Numbered from the stretch's first letter, positions 7,118-13,896 are shown. The stretch: 13,896 bases of DNA from DASWJQ01 sp036397095 (GCA_036397095.1 DASWJQ010000113.1:1-13896); one strand, 5' to 3'. Translations and numbers: made by a program. The notes: a model not told the origin generated them from the letters alone.

Positions 7118-8017
7118 CTACCCGCCCTGGCTGCCTTCCGGAAAGGGCCCGCCGGCGCGGTCGAACTGGAACCCGGCCGCGCCACGATGACCCCCGCCGC
7201 CGTATTTTCGGGCGATCTCGGAAACATCCACCTGGTTGGAGTACAGGGTGACGATTGTTTGCAGCCGGCCCGCCCTCATCACCTCGGTATAGCAATAGCC
7301 AATCTGGTAGCCGGCGCGTCGAATCTGTTCGCCCATGTCGCCACTGCCGCGATCGTTGATGGCCAGCGTGCGAAAGCCCTCGAAGGTTGTTTCGAAACCG
7401 TGGTCCCGCACCACCCGGGCGATTTGCCGCATACGCGCCTGGTACAGGATCCCACCTTCCGCAATCAGTCGCTGAGTCGCCGCTGGGTCATCGTCGAGCA
7501 GCGCCTGCCATAACGGGTCGTTTTCGGGGCCAAAATCGGCCTGATACAGACCTTCGCAAAAGGCAGGGGTCTCGGCGAGCGCGTTTCGCCAGATGTCGCG
7601 GTCGCCAACGTAAAGCACGGCCTGCGGCACGGTCTGGTCGGGGAAGAAAGTCCGCCAGGTCAGCACGCAGGCGGCCTCGTCAACAGTGCGCTTGCCGGGC
7701 ACCGCCACCATCAGCTCGTCGAGCCGGGCCAGGGAGGTCTTATGATGGTCGACCCACACAAAGCGCCAACCGTCGCGCAGCTTGAGCATGTCGTCGGTCG
7801 CCAAGGAGAAGTCGACAAGCACGACCTGCTCGGCGCTCTCGATTTGCCTCCAGGGCACCGAATCCCCGATCTCCATCGCCAGGTAGGAATGCTTGGGGCC
7901 GAAGGCGCGCCGGACGACCGCCGCAGCACAACAGCCGTCGGGGTCATTGTGATACATACAGATCGTCGGCCTGTCGGGTGCCATGCCAGTTGGTATCTCG
8001 GCGGACATGTTGGCCAT
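7118..8017 (-). CDS. DHH/DHHA1 family phosphoesterase
   Basis: This 299-residue cytoplasmic enzyme belongs to the DHH superfamily (RecJ, NrnA, GdpP relatives), Mn-dependent enzymes that hydrolyse phosphodiester bonds in short oligonucleotides, cyclic dinucleotides or single-stranded DNA. Visible motifs are HNDPDGCCAAA (23-33, motif I), VLVDFS (66-71, motif II), the signature VDHHKT (89-94), YVGDRDIW (136-143, motif IV) and the C-terminal DHHA1 motif GGGGHRGAAGF (273-283). The frame is open up to base 8317, but the first 100 codons of that extension lack domain character and run into the divergent spacer. I place the start at the ATG at 8017 (MANMSAEI), preceded by GGAGACGGAAGGAAT; the ATG at 8008 is also possible. 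A TACAAT box at 8072-8077 (complement) may be its -10 element. No RecJ OB domain or CBS domain is present, so an NrnA-like nanoRNase or dinucleotide hydrolase is more likely than RecJ. Confidence 0.87.
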   Translation of the reverse strand: MANMSAEIPTGMAPDRPTICMYHNDPDGCCAAAVVRRAFGPKHSYLAMEIGDSVPWRQIESAEQVVLVDFSLATDDMLKLRDGWRFVWVDHHKTSLARLDELMVAVPGKRTVDEAACVLTWRTFFPDQTVPQAVLYVGDRDIWRNALAETPAFCEGLYQADFGPENDPLWQALLDDDPAATQRLIAEGGILYQARMRQIARVVRDHGFETTFEGFRTLAINDRGSGDMGEQIRRAGYQIGYCYTEVMRAGRLQTIVTLYSNQVDVSEIARKYGGGGHRGAAGFQFDRAGGPFPEGSQGG

Positions 8018-8237
8018 ATTCCTTCCGTCTCCTTCCACTACTGCGGTTGAATTTACGGTCGGACCGGACGCATTGTAGCTCTGGAAGAACTGCCGATTGG
8101 CATGCACGGCGGTTGTCGCGTGTGACATTGAGCATTGCCGATAGCGGATAGCCGTCACCATCGCCGCTGCCACCGTCCGGATCTGTCGGCCCGATGCTAA
8201 GATCAAACCACCAGGGGGGACAACTGGGAGCAGCACA

Positions 8238-9035
8238 ATGGGCGTGCCAATCGCCCCGCAAGAAAGGGGCCCTATCCTCGTCACCGGCTCCACCGGCCAT
8301 GTTGGCGGACGGCTCATTCCGCGTCTGTTGGCTCTGGGTCATGATGTGCGCGTCATGGTGCGCATCCCGGGCCGCCTGGCGCACAAAGCCTGGCTTACGC
8401 AAGTTGAGGTCGTGCCGGCCGACGCCCTCAGCCTAGCCAGCCTGGCGCGAGCCTTGAACGGTGTCCAGTCTTCCTACTATTTGATTCACAGCATGGTCGG
8501 GGCCAGCGGATTTCACGGGCGCGACAACTCAGATCAGGAGTCGTTCAAATAATTGTCGGAATTCGGCGCACCCACCGGCTGGCGCCTGGTGCCGCCGCCC
8601 GGAATTCTACTGGCCCGACTGGTTGACGGCCTCAGCGGGCGGCAGCCGATCCGGCCGCGGCGCAAACCGACCGGGCTTCGGATTGACGATAACGTGGAGG
8701 GTTAGCGAGTGGTTTGCCTTGAGCTGACGGCAGGACTCCGTCTGCAGGCCGTTCGGCATGTCGGTGGCGCGGCTTGGATGGCCCTGTTGACCGAGAGTGC
8801 GGCCGAAAGTCGAAGCCGGCTGTTGGTCCGGCTCTACTTCGCCCCTTGGGGCTTTGTCGGATTGCTGTAATGGTAGGCAATGTCACTGCTCCCCTGGGGG
8901 GCCCTGCGCCATATCATGGCCATCTTTCGGCGCTATGCTGTGCGCACACGGACCAAAGTCATGACCGATGTCGACGGCGTTGCTTTCGAGCCTCAGGGGA
9001 AGCGCATCCGGCCATCTGCCGTAGTTTCTCCGTAA
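8238..9035 (+). pseudogene. decayed NAD(P)-binding SDR-type gene (NmrA/YbjT-like with C-terminal DUF2867-like part)
   Basis: The first 104 codons (to TAA at 8550-8552) encode a Rossmann N-terminus: ILVTGSTGHVGGRL with the TGxxGxxG nucleotide loop, VRVMVRIPGRL, then YYLIHSM, the typical start of an atypical short-chain dehydrogenase. The same frame continues past the stop and resembles that family's C-terminal domain: ARLVDGLSGRQPIRPRRK, RVVCLELTAGLRLQAV, GGAAWMALL, LYFAPWGFVGLL, then LLPWGALRHIMAIFRR, ending near 8930. It is interrupted by TAG 8703-8705, TAA 8868-8870 and TAG 8874-8876. From memory of the family, these fall on a conserved Trp (FWRV) and two Tyr (YWY). About 280 internal residues of the usual 450-500 are missing, without loss of frame. 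The simplest reading is an internal deletion followed by nonsense decay. A ribosome binding site (GGGAG, 7 bases before the ATG) remains, so a 104-residue fragment could still be made. Confidence 0.75.
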
Positions 9036-9078
9036 GGAGTGATGTCGGCGCCAAGTACCTGACCAAAGAGGGGCACTG

Positions 9079-9675
9079 ATGGTGACTTTGGCCATCCAGG
9101 CCGGCGGGCAATCGAGCCGGATGGGGCTTGATAAGGGACTGGTCGAACTCGGCGGACGGCCGCTCGTGTGGCACGTCCTGTCCAGGCTGGCCGACCTGGC
9201 GGACGATCATTTGATCACCACCAACGCCCCCGAATCCTATATTCCGTTGGGCGTGCGGACGGTTTCCGACGAAGCTCCTGGGCGCGGCCCGCTGACGGGC
9301 TTGGCGACGGCACTGAGTTCGGCCAAAGGGGATCCGGTGCTCGTTGTCGCCTGTGATCTGCCCTTTGTCGAGCCGGCGCTGGCGGCCGGTTTGCTTGCCC
9401 GGGCGGAGGGTCAGCAGGCGGTTGTCCCCTTTCGCAACGGTCAACCAGAACCAATGCTGGCCGTCTACCGGCGATCGTGTCTGCCTGCAATCCGTCGGTT
9501 GGTGGACGAAGGGGAGCAGAGGGTCAGCAGCTTCTATCGCTACATTGAGCTGCGCCGGGTGGATGATCCTGAGCTGTCGGAACTGGACCCCGCGGGGCGT
9601 AGCTTTTTCAACGTCAATACGCCCGACGACCTGGCACAGGCGGAACGCATCCTGGCGGAGCTCCCTGGATCGTAG
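9079..9675 (+). CDS. mobA: molybdenum cofactor guanylyltransferase MobA
   Basis: MobA transfers GMP from GTP to molybdopterin-bound molybdenum in the cytoplasm, making the MGD form of the cofactor used by DMSO-reductase-family enzymes. The 198-residue protein has the nucleotidyltransferase signature AIQAGGQSSRMGLDKGLVEL: the Gly-rich loop at 9-16 and Lys19, which contact GTP. It also has VACDLPFV with the metal-binding Asp93, QPEPMLAVY (122-130) and the family's ending FFNVNTPDDLAQAE (176-189). Length matches the family (about 190-210). The start is the ATG at 9079, five bases after GAGGGG, and the sequence begins directly with the first beta strand. It follows the pseudogene by 43 bases and ends 6 bases from the stop of the convergent FmdE-like gene. 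This fits a locus for a molybdoenzyme whose catalytic subunit is not in the window. Confidence 0.92.
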   Translation: MVTLAIQAGGQSSRMGLDKGLVELGGRPLVWHVLSRLADLADDHLITTNAPESYIPLGVRTVSDEAPGRGPLTGLATALSSAKGDPVLVVACDLPFVEPALAAGLLARAEGQQAVVPFRNGQPEPMLAVYRRSCLPAIRRLVDEGEQRVSSFYRYIELRRVDDPELSELDPAGRSFFNVNTPDDLAQAERILAELPGS

Positions 9676-9681
9676 AACGGC

Positions 9682-10350
9682 TCAGGCAGCCGCCGAACAA
9701 CAGGTCGTAGCCTCCTCGAACTCGCTTGTACTTACAACCGACTGCCCCCGCCGGAACGGATCGCTTGTGCTTGCCACGAAGTAGCGATCGCCGGCACAGC
9801 TTCGGCACCAGACCCGGCCATCGATTTCTAACTCGCGCTGGTTCGAAATCTCCTCGCCGCACTGCCAGCATGTCCGACGATCGCCTTCCTGGCCGATGAT
9901 GGCCGGCAGATCGACAGTCAGGCGGCCCGGATTGACGACCAGCAAGTCGGAATCCGGCAGGCGCTGGTAGCCGATCAGCTGAGCGTGCCAGCGGTCGGGC
10001 GCCTCGGGTGCGGCTTGCGCCGCCAGCTGGCGGGCCTGCGGCGAGGGGAAGATCCTTATCGCCCGCCCGGTTTCCGTGTCAACAAAGGTTGCGGCCACCT
10101 TGCCATAATCGACCATACGCATCGTGCGCCGCCCCACCCAGGCGCCGGTTGCCACCGCCACCCCATCGGAGGTGCAGCCATCCGTCTCCATAAAGACGAA
10201 AAGGCGTTTGTCGCTTTGGGGCAGCCCCAGCTGCAGCACGTCCGCCGCCAGCATGCCCATGCGAACGCCAAGGACTTGGCGCGGGCATAAGTGATGGTGC
10301 CGCTCGGCCGTCCGTGCCAACAAGGTTTCCAGGGGAAGTATGGTAGCCAT
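9682..10350 (-). CDS. FmdE-like protein with C-terminal zinc finger
   Basis: This 222-residue soluble protein has an N-terminal FmdE domain: HHHLCPRQVLGVRMG (18-32, with the characteristic His-x-x-Cys-Pro), METDGCTSDGVAVATG (54-69), and DYGKVAATFVDTETGRAIRI (81-100). FmdE is named after a protein of the archaeal formylmethanofuran dehydrogenase cluster; in bacteria the domain often lies near molybdenum enzymes, and its biochemical role is not settled. A treble-clef-like zinc finger follows: CWQC (161-164) and CRSC (182-185). The tail ends TTCCSAAA, adding two cysteines. The start is set at the ATG at 10350, with GAAGG six bases upstream; a TTG two codons earlier is possible. It begins 2 bases after the Rieske stop and so should be translationally coupled, as last gene of the respiratory operon. 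A role in metal supply or maturation of the complex or its molybdoenzyme partner is inference. Confidence 0.82.
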   Translation of the reverse strand: MATILPLETLLARTAERHHHLCPRQVLGVRMGMLAADVLQLGLPQSDKRLFVFMETDGCTSDGVAVATGAWVGRRTMRMVDYGKVAATFVDTETGRAIRIFPSPQARQLAAQAAPEAPDRWHAQLIGYQRLPDSDLLVVNPGRLTVDLPAIIGQEGDRRTCWQCGEEISNQRELEIDGRVWCRSCAGDRYFVASTSDPFRRGQSVVSTSEFEEATTCCSAAA

Positions 10351-10352
10351 TT

Positions 10353-10874
10353 TCAACCTTCGCGATCCCGGGCTGCACCCGGTTCAGCGGCCAAATTCGC
10401 CGGGAGCGGCAATCGCCACCCGGCGTCAACGCTGGACAGCCGGTCAAGTACCAGCCGGCCGTCGTCGTCGTAACCCAGCCTGAGCCCGTCCAAATCCGAT
10501 GGCGCTGGTCCAGCCAGCCGACGGCCCAGACCATCGAAACGGCTCCCATGGCACGGGCAGGCGAAGCCGCCGTCCGCCTGTTGAACGTGACAGCCCAAAT
10601 GGCGGCAGGTGAGTGAGCGGGCGAAGAAGCCATCCGCCTGGCGGTAGATTGCGACGCCGGCTTCGGATGCCAGCGTCATCCCTCCGTGTGGGTAGTCTTC
10701 GAAATGGTCCAGCGTCAGCCAGCGACCTGGCCCGGCCGTTTCCTGATAGGTCAAGTAGCGGGTCAGGGCCGACAGCGCGGCCCCGCCGATCAACCAAAGC
10801 AGCCCGCGCCCGGCCAGGTCGAGGAAGCCGCGCCGTGCCAAGGAAGGCCGCGGGTCAATCGTGTTCGACGGCAT
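10353..10874 (-). CDS. Rieske [2Fe-2S] protein
   Basis: This is the high-potential iron-sulfur subunit that takes the first electron from quinol at the Qo site of cytochrome bc-type complexes. With the chosen start it has 173 residues. A twin-arginine-like signal/anchor at 12-39 (SLARRGFLDLAG, then a hydrophobic stretch) fits Tat export of a folded cluster protein. Cluster box 1 is CRHLGC (Cys90, His92, Cys95) and box 2 is CPCHGSRFD (Cys106, Cys108, His109). Ligands are Cys90, His92, Cys106 and His109; Cys95 and Cys108 form the disulfide. The start is uncertain: ATG at 10874 overlaps the upstream cytochrome gene by 20 bases, ATG at 10883 is in frame, and neither has a clear Shine-Dalgarno, suggesting translational coupling. 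A GAAGG near its 3' end serves as ribosome binding site for the FmdE-like gene. It lies downstream of cytochrome b, unlike the usual Rieske-first order. Confidence 0.9.
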   Translation of the reverse strand: MPSNTIDPRPSLARRGFLDLAGRGLLWLIGGAALSALTRYLTYQETAGPGRWLTLDHFEDYPHGGMTLASEAGVAIYRQADGFFARSLTCRHLGCHVQQADGGFACPCHGSRFDGLGRRLAGPAPSDLDGLRLGYDDDGRLVLDRLSSVDAGWRLPLPANLAAEPGAARDREG

Positions 10875-12183
10875 GGCAGGCATGGCAGGCGCTCGAGCTC
10901 TGCTCCTGCGGATCCTGTTCGCAACCCGACCCGGCAACAAGCGGCACGATGTAGTTCTGGCCGCTTACCTTGGCCGTCAACGCGAACACGGTTGGACCCG
11001 TCTGCTGGACGTTCCACAGCGCATCCCCAGCCGGGCTTACCACGACGGTATCACCGAGGGCAAGGTTGGCGTGTGAGTTGAGGCTGGCCTGACGCAAGGC
11101 CGGGTCGGTGTCAGCCGACAAGCGTCGGGTTAGCGGCAGTTGACTGGGCGTCCCGTGGCATGTCCGGCACTCGACCGTCTGGACCTGGTCCATCTGGCTG
11201 TGCAGATCGCCGTCGCCCATGGCCTCGGCAGCCGGGTGGCAGTCGATGCAGTCCAACTTGACCTCGCAGGCCGTGTATTGGGCGATTGGCTGGTAGTACG
11301 CGTCTTCGCGTCCCGCCGAGCCATCCTGTGGAAGATCGGTGCGGGCGTGGAAGGTCATGTCAACCAGGCTGTAGTTGCCGCGGTTGTGGCAGGTGTCGCA
11401 CTGAGCGTACGGTATGACCGTCGTCAATTGGTGGAAGGCGGCGTGGCCAGCCTCCGTCCGGTCGATGGTCGGATCCTCCCCGGTGTACGTCCCCTGCCAG
11501 TTGGTTACGGCGTGGCACGCAGCGCAGCCGGTCAGCCACTGATATCCTGGTTGCTGCAGTGGCTCGGCCTGCAGGTGACAGGAAAGGCAGCGTTCCCCGA
11601 AAAGCTGGACTGGCGCTGGTTCCCCGGCGGCCAATGCCGAGAAAGCAGTCAGATCGGCCAGCCCCGTCGAACTGGTGATGTGTGGATCGGTCACGGCCGA
11701 AATCCCGAGGTGTGCTTCCGGCTGGGTCTGGGCCCCAAACGCCCGGCGCACAGCGGCAATGGCGCTGGCGTAGGTCGCCTGCAGGCTGGTGGTCGAGCGT
11801 TGGATGTGATCGCGGTTGAGGTCAGCCGGACCGCTGTGGCACTCGGCGCCGCCGCAAGCGGCTTCAACCACCGTGAAATCGGACGGGTTGCCACCTCCGA
11901 GCAGCCCGCTGTGGGCGGCCTCCTTCTCCAACGCCAACGGCTGGCCCCCATGACATCGGACGCAGCCAAAGGCCTCCGTTGGGTGCGAGGCGCTGATCGC
12001 CTCGATGCCCTGATGGCAGGTCAGGCAGTACTCTGCCTGTCCGGTCATCGATGGCACAAGGGGCACAGGCGCCTCGGCGCCGTACTCGGCGTAGGCCGGT
12101 AGGCTGTGGCGCAGGCCGGCAACGGCGGCAGCGGCAGCCAGCAGTCCGACCGCCAGCAACCAGGTCCAGCGGTGGCCGGTCAC
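10855..12183 (-). CDS. membrane-anchored nine-heme cytochrome c
   Basis: This 442-residue protein has an N-terminal signal or anchor helix (about 7-32) and an exported domain with nine c-type heme motifs. Eight are canonical: CLTCH (53), CVRCH (74), CLSCH (199), CAACH (220), CDTCH (262), CIDCH (312), CRTCH (339) and CHACH (433). One is a CX4CH variant, CGGAECH (110-116). Many extra His residues (91, 126, 158, 168, 247, 251, 279, 328, 371) could be distal ligands. It probably carries electrons from the cytochrome b/Rieske or NrfD module to an external or periplasmic acceptor. Start is GTG at 12181-12183, overlapping the cytochrome b TGA as GTGA, so the two are coupled. The last heme motif sits six residues from the C-terminus, after a heme-free stretch of about 90 residues (344-432). 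I do not recognise it as NapC, NrfA or an octaheme enzyme; it may be a conduit rather than a reductase. Confidence 0.9.
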   Translation of the reverse strand: MTGHRWTWLLAVGLLAAAAAVAGLRHSLPAYAEYGAEAPVPLVPSMTGQAEYCLTCHQGIEAISASHPTEAFGCVRCHGGQPLALEKEAAHSGLLGGGNPSDFTVVEAACGGAECHSGPADLNRDHIQRSTTSLQATYASAIAAVRRAFGAQTQPEAHLGISAVTDPHITSSTGLADLTAFSALAAGEPAPVQLFGERCLSCHLQAEPLQQPGYQWLTGCAACHAVTNWQGTYTGEDPTIDRTEAGHAAFHQLTTVIPYAQCDTCHNRGNYSLVDMTFHARTDLPQDGSAGREDAYYQPIAQYTACEVKLDCIDCHPAAEAMGDGDLHSQMDQVQTVECRTCHGTPSQLPLTRRLSADTDPALRQASLNSHANLALGDTVVVSPAGDALWNVQQTGPTVFALTAKVSGQNYIVPLVAGSGCEQDPQEQSSSACHACHAVEHD

Positions 12184-13211
12184 CGCAAGGCACCCATGAG
12201 CGTCAGGCTGAGCCAGGCAATTGACAGGGCGATGACAAGCGATTGGACCAACCGGCCGTCGGCCGGCAGCCAGCGTCCCAGGTGTAAGCCGCGATCGAGG
12301 CCATACGGAATCAGGGCGAACAGTAGGAGAACTGCCAGCGGCAAGCCAATGCCCATCAAAGTGGGATCCCCCAGGCGCAGCAGTTCCTGGACCCAGAGGA
12401 AGAACCAGGGCGCGCTGGCGTCGGCACTCAGCTGCACGGGGTCAAGCGGCCCCTGGAGCGCCGGCGGTGCCAGCGAGGCGGCCACGACGAGTCCGGCGCC
12501 GGCCCACAGCATGGCCAGCAGCTCGCGGCGCACCAGTTCGCGGCGTGCAATTCGGGCCGTTTGTTGTCCTGCCGACGGTGAGTGGGCGATGCCGCCATCC
12601 CGGCGCAGGCGGAACAGGTGCCACACCACCAGGATGGCCGCCGGCAGCATCAGGCCGAAAACATGCCAGCCATACAGCCGCAGCAGGCTGGCCTCGCCCA
12701 GTTGGGCTCCACCGACGGCGGCCGCGTACAGTGAATCGCCGAGCAAGGGCACGAGTCGTAGCAGGTTGGTCCCTACCAGCAGGGCCGGGCCAATGGCACG
12801 ATCCCAGCGCAGGCCGTAGCCCGTGAAGTTGGCAGCCAGAAGAACCAGGAACAAGCCGAGCCCGAGGAGCCAGTTGAAGCCGCGGCCGGCCCGGAAGCCA
12901 CCGGTCAGGGCGACCCGCAGCAGGTGCAGCCCGGCGGCCACGACCAAAGCTTGCGAAGACCAATAGTGCAGCCCGCGGACCAGCCAGCCGAAAGGAACAT
13001 GGTATTGGATGAGCTGGATCGAGGCGTTGGCGTTGGCGGCATCCGGCGAATAGTAGAAAAGCAGCAGGGCGCCGCTGACGGCCGATACCAAAAAAAAGAA
13101 CACGCTCAGGCCGCCCAGGCCCAAGGTATAGCGGAAACGAGCCTGCTCGGCCGGGATGGACGGCGGATGCAGGTGCTCAAAGAAGTTGGGTCGATTGCGC
13201 GGCGGGTTCAT
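12180..13211 (-). CDS. cytochrome b (fused b6/subunit IV type)
   Basis: This 343-residue membrane protein carries two b hemes and the quinone sites of a Rieske/cytochrome b complex. The N-terminal b6-like half has heme-ligand pairs His82/His96 (LHYWSSQALVVAAGLHLLRV) and His183/His198 (GWHVFG, then VVWHLFRLRR). The second pair is separated by 14 residues, the b6/Firmicutes-type spacing; mitochondrial cytochrome b has 13. The C-terminal half (about 220-343) matches subunit IV, with three hydrophobic helices. The Qo-site motif PEWY appears as APWF (267-270) within SADASAPWFFLWVQELLRLG, so the catalytic Glu is absent. At 343 residues it is shorter than the roughly 380-430 of bc1-type cytochrome b. 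Start ATG at 13211 has only a distant GGAG. A 111-base gap separates it from the NrfD gene, possibly with an internal regulatory site, though nothing distinct is seen. Confidence 0.92.
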   Translation of the reverse strand: MNPPRNRPNFFEHLHPPSIPAEQARFRYTLGLGGLSVFFFLVSAVSGALLLFYYSPDAANANASIQLIQYHVPFGWLVRGLHYWSSQALVVAAGLHLLRVALTGGFRAGRGFNWLLGLGLFLVLLAANFTGYGLRWDRAIGPALLVGTNLLRLVPLLGDSLYAAAVGGAQLGEASLLRLYGWHVFGLMLPAAILVVWHLFRLRRDGGIAHSPSAGQQTARIARRELVRRELLAMLWAGAGLVVAASLAPPALQGPLDPVQLSADASAPWFFLWVQELLRLGDPTLMGIGLPLAVLLLFALIPYGLDRGLHLGRWLPADGRLVQSLVIALSIAWLSLTLMGALR

Positions 13212-13322
13212 CGGAGGTGCTTGCTCCGTTGCATTTCGACTGCCGGGCGAATACGGCTTGAGCCCAACACAGACGGAAGCAGCCGAGACGTCAGTCGGGG
13301 CAACCGATCCATGCCAGCCTCG

Positions 13323-13896
13323 TCATCCGGCCGGACTGCCCGAGGTTGCCGGCGCGATCGTCTCTTGAGTGCCAGTTCTTTCGCCGTCAAAGAGCGGGAA
13401 CAGGCGGGCGACCAGGGCGAAGGCCAGCACACCGGCCGAGATAATCCCCAGGCTGATGGCGAATTCACCTATGCTGGGGAAATACGGTTGGTCGGTCAGA
13501 TGGCCGAGCGCCAGCAGGCTGACGTTGAAGCGGTTGAGGACCACGCCCAGGATGACGAGACCGGCGCCGGCCAGCAGCCACTTCGGTTGCTGCCGCAGGC
13601 GGGTGTTGGCCAGCAAAATCAGCGGCGCCACCCAACCGATCAGCAGCTCGACCCAGAAGACCAGGGCGAATTGCGTGGGCTGCACGGTGAGGGCCAGTTC
13701 GCCGGCGACGGCCAAGTCAGCCAGGCGGACGATCAGATATACCCCAAGCAGGTAGGGAATGGCGCGGGCCAGCTGACTCAACAGACTCAGCTCGAGGGGC
13801 CGCTTGAAGGCGCGGGCGCTCAGCGAGGCCTCGATAATCACCATGGCCAGGCCGACGGTCACGGCCGACAGGAAGAAGAACAGCGGCAGCAGCGGC
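13323..13896 (-). CDS. NrfD/HybB/PsrC-family quinone-reactive membrane subunit (5' truncated)
   Basis: The frame is open to the right edge (PLLPLFFFLSAVTVGLAMVI), so about 190 C-terminal residues are seen of a protein usually 300-450 long. Hydrophobic segments are at about the first 25 residues, then near IPYLLGVYLIVRLADL, FALVFWVELLIGWVAPLILL, WLLAGAGLVILGVVL and EFAISLGIISAGVLAFALVARLF. NRFNVSLLAL and YFPSIGEFAISLGI are typical of the HybB/NrfD C-terminus. The family exchanges electrons between menaquinone and a partner ferredoxin-like or multiheme subunit and has no cofactor of its own; in alternative complex III two such subunits (ActC, ActF) occur. A hydrophilic tail ends TSGSPAG. It is upstream of cytochrome b on the same strand, probably in one operon; its ferredoxin and catalytic partners would lie beyond the right edge. 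Confidence 0.87.
   Translation of the reverse strand, partial: PLLPLFFFLSAVTVGLAMVIIEASLSARAFKRPLELSLLSQLARAIPYLLGVYLIVRLADLAVAGELALTVQPTQFALVFWVELLIGWVAPLILLANTRLRQQPKWLLAGAGLVILGVVLNRFNVSLLALGHLTDQPYFPSIGEFAISLGIISAGVLAFALVARLFPLFDGERTGTQETIAPATSGSPAG

Noticed and set aside
8018..8317. N-terminal extension of the DHH phosphoesterase by 100 residues
   Set aside because: The extension lacks domain features, overlaps the start of the divergent SDR-type gene, and a good ribosome site precedes the ATG at 8017.
9042..9062. Mini-frame ATG-TCG-GCG-CCA-AGT-ACC-TGA preceded by TAAGGAGTG before mobA
   Set aside because: Six codons with no known leader function; mobA has its own GAGGGG site, so I treat it as chance or debris of the pseudogene end.
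8774..9079. 101-residue plus-strand frame across the pseudogene tail
   Set aside because: It is out of frame with the recognisable SDR-type C-terminal remnant and has no motif or ribosome site.
11140..12102. 320-residue plus-strand frame antisense to the nine-heme cytochrome
   Set aside because: The heme motifs on the minus strand are unambiguous; the antisense translation has no recognisable domain.

Overview
The window is a GC-rich, gene-dense bacterial segment. Three traits suggest an uncultured Chloroflexota (Anaerolineae/Caldilineae-like) genome: Thr/Pro-rich linkers after lipoprotein signals, a binding-protein-dependent importer with an enlarged permease and no local ATPase, and a respiratory operon mixing NrfD, cytochrome b, Rieske and multiheme cytochrome c. 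This assignment is inference; no rRNA or other phylogenetic marker is present. I saw no tRNA, rRNA, CRISPR array, insertion sequence or phage gene.

Left part (1-1461): the 3' end of an unrecognised plus-strand gene, a small acidic hypothetical protein on the minus strand (219-455), and a DEDDy-type 3'-5' exonuclease (745-1461). The 289-base gap at 456-744 holds only a weak candidate promoter.

Centre-left (1658-7086, all plus): a carbohydrate-type ABC import cassette. It has a 580-residue MalF-like permease with a large membrane insertion, a MalG-like permease overlapping it by 8 bases, and a lipoprotein solute-binding protein preceded by a 141-base leader with an unusually perfect Shine-Dalgarno. 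A strong hairpin closes the unit. A secreted lipoprotein of the endonuclease/exonuclease/phosphatase superfamily follows directly. No ATP-binding subunit is encoded here.

Middle (7118-9675): a minus-strand DHH/DHHA1 phosphoesterase converges on the EEP lipoprotein gene. A 220-base divergent spacer (8018-8237) follows, with only a TACAAT -10-like box on the minus strand (8072-8077). Next comes a decayed NAD(P)-binding SDR-type gene: its Rossmann start and C-terminal domain remain in one frame, but the middle is missing and four in-frame stops interrupt it. Then mobA, for the molybdenum cofactor guanylyltransferase.

Right part (9682-13896, all minus, reading in from the right edge): NrfD/HybB-like membrane subunit (5' end outside the window), fused b6/subunit-IV cytochrome b, a nine-heme membrane-anchored cytochrome c, a Tat-type Rieske protein, and an FmdE-like protein with a C-terminal zinc finger. 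The last four are overlapped or nearly abutting and look translationally coupled. The set resembles a quinol-oxidising complex combining a Rieske/cytochrome b module with an NrfD module and a multiheme electron wire. Together with mobA and FmdE it suggests a molybdoenzyme partner beyond the right edge. This operon is the most interesting part of the window.
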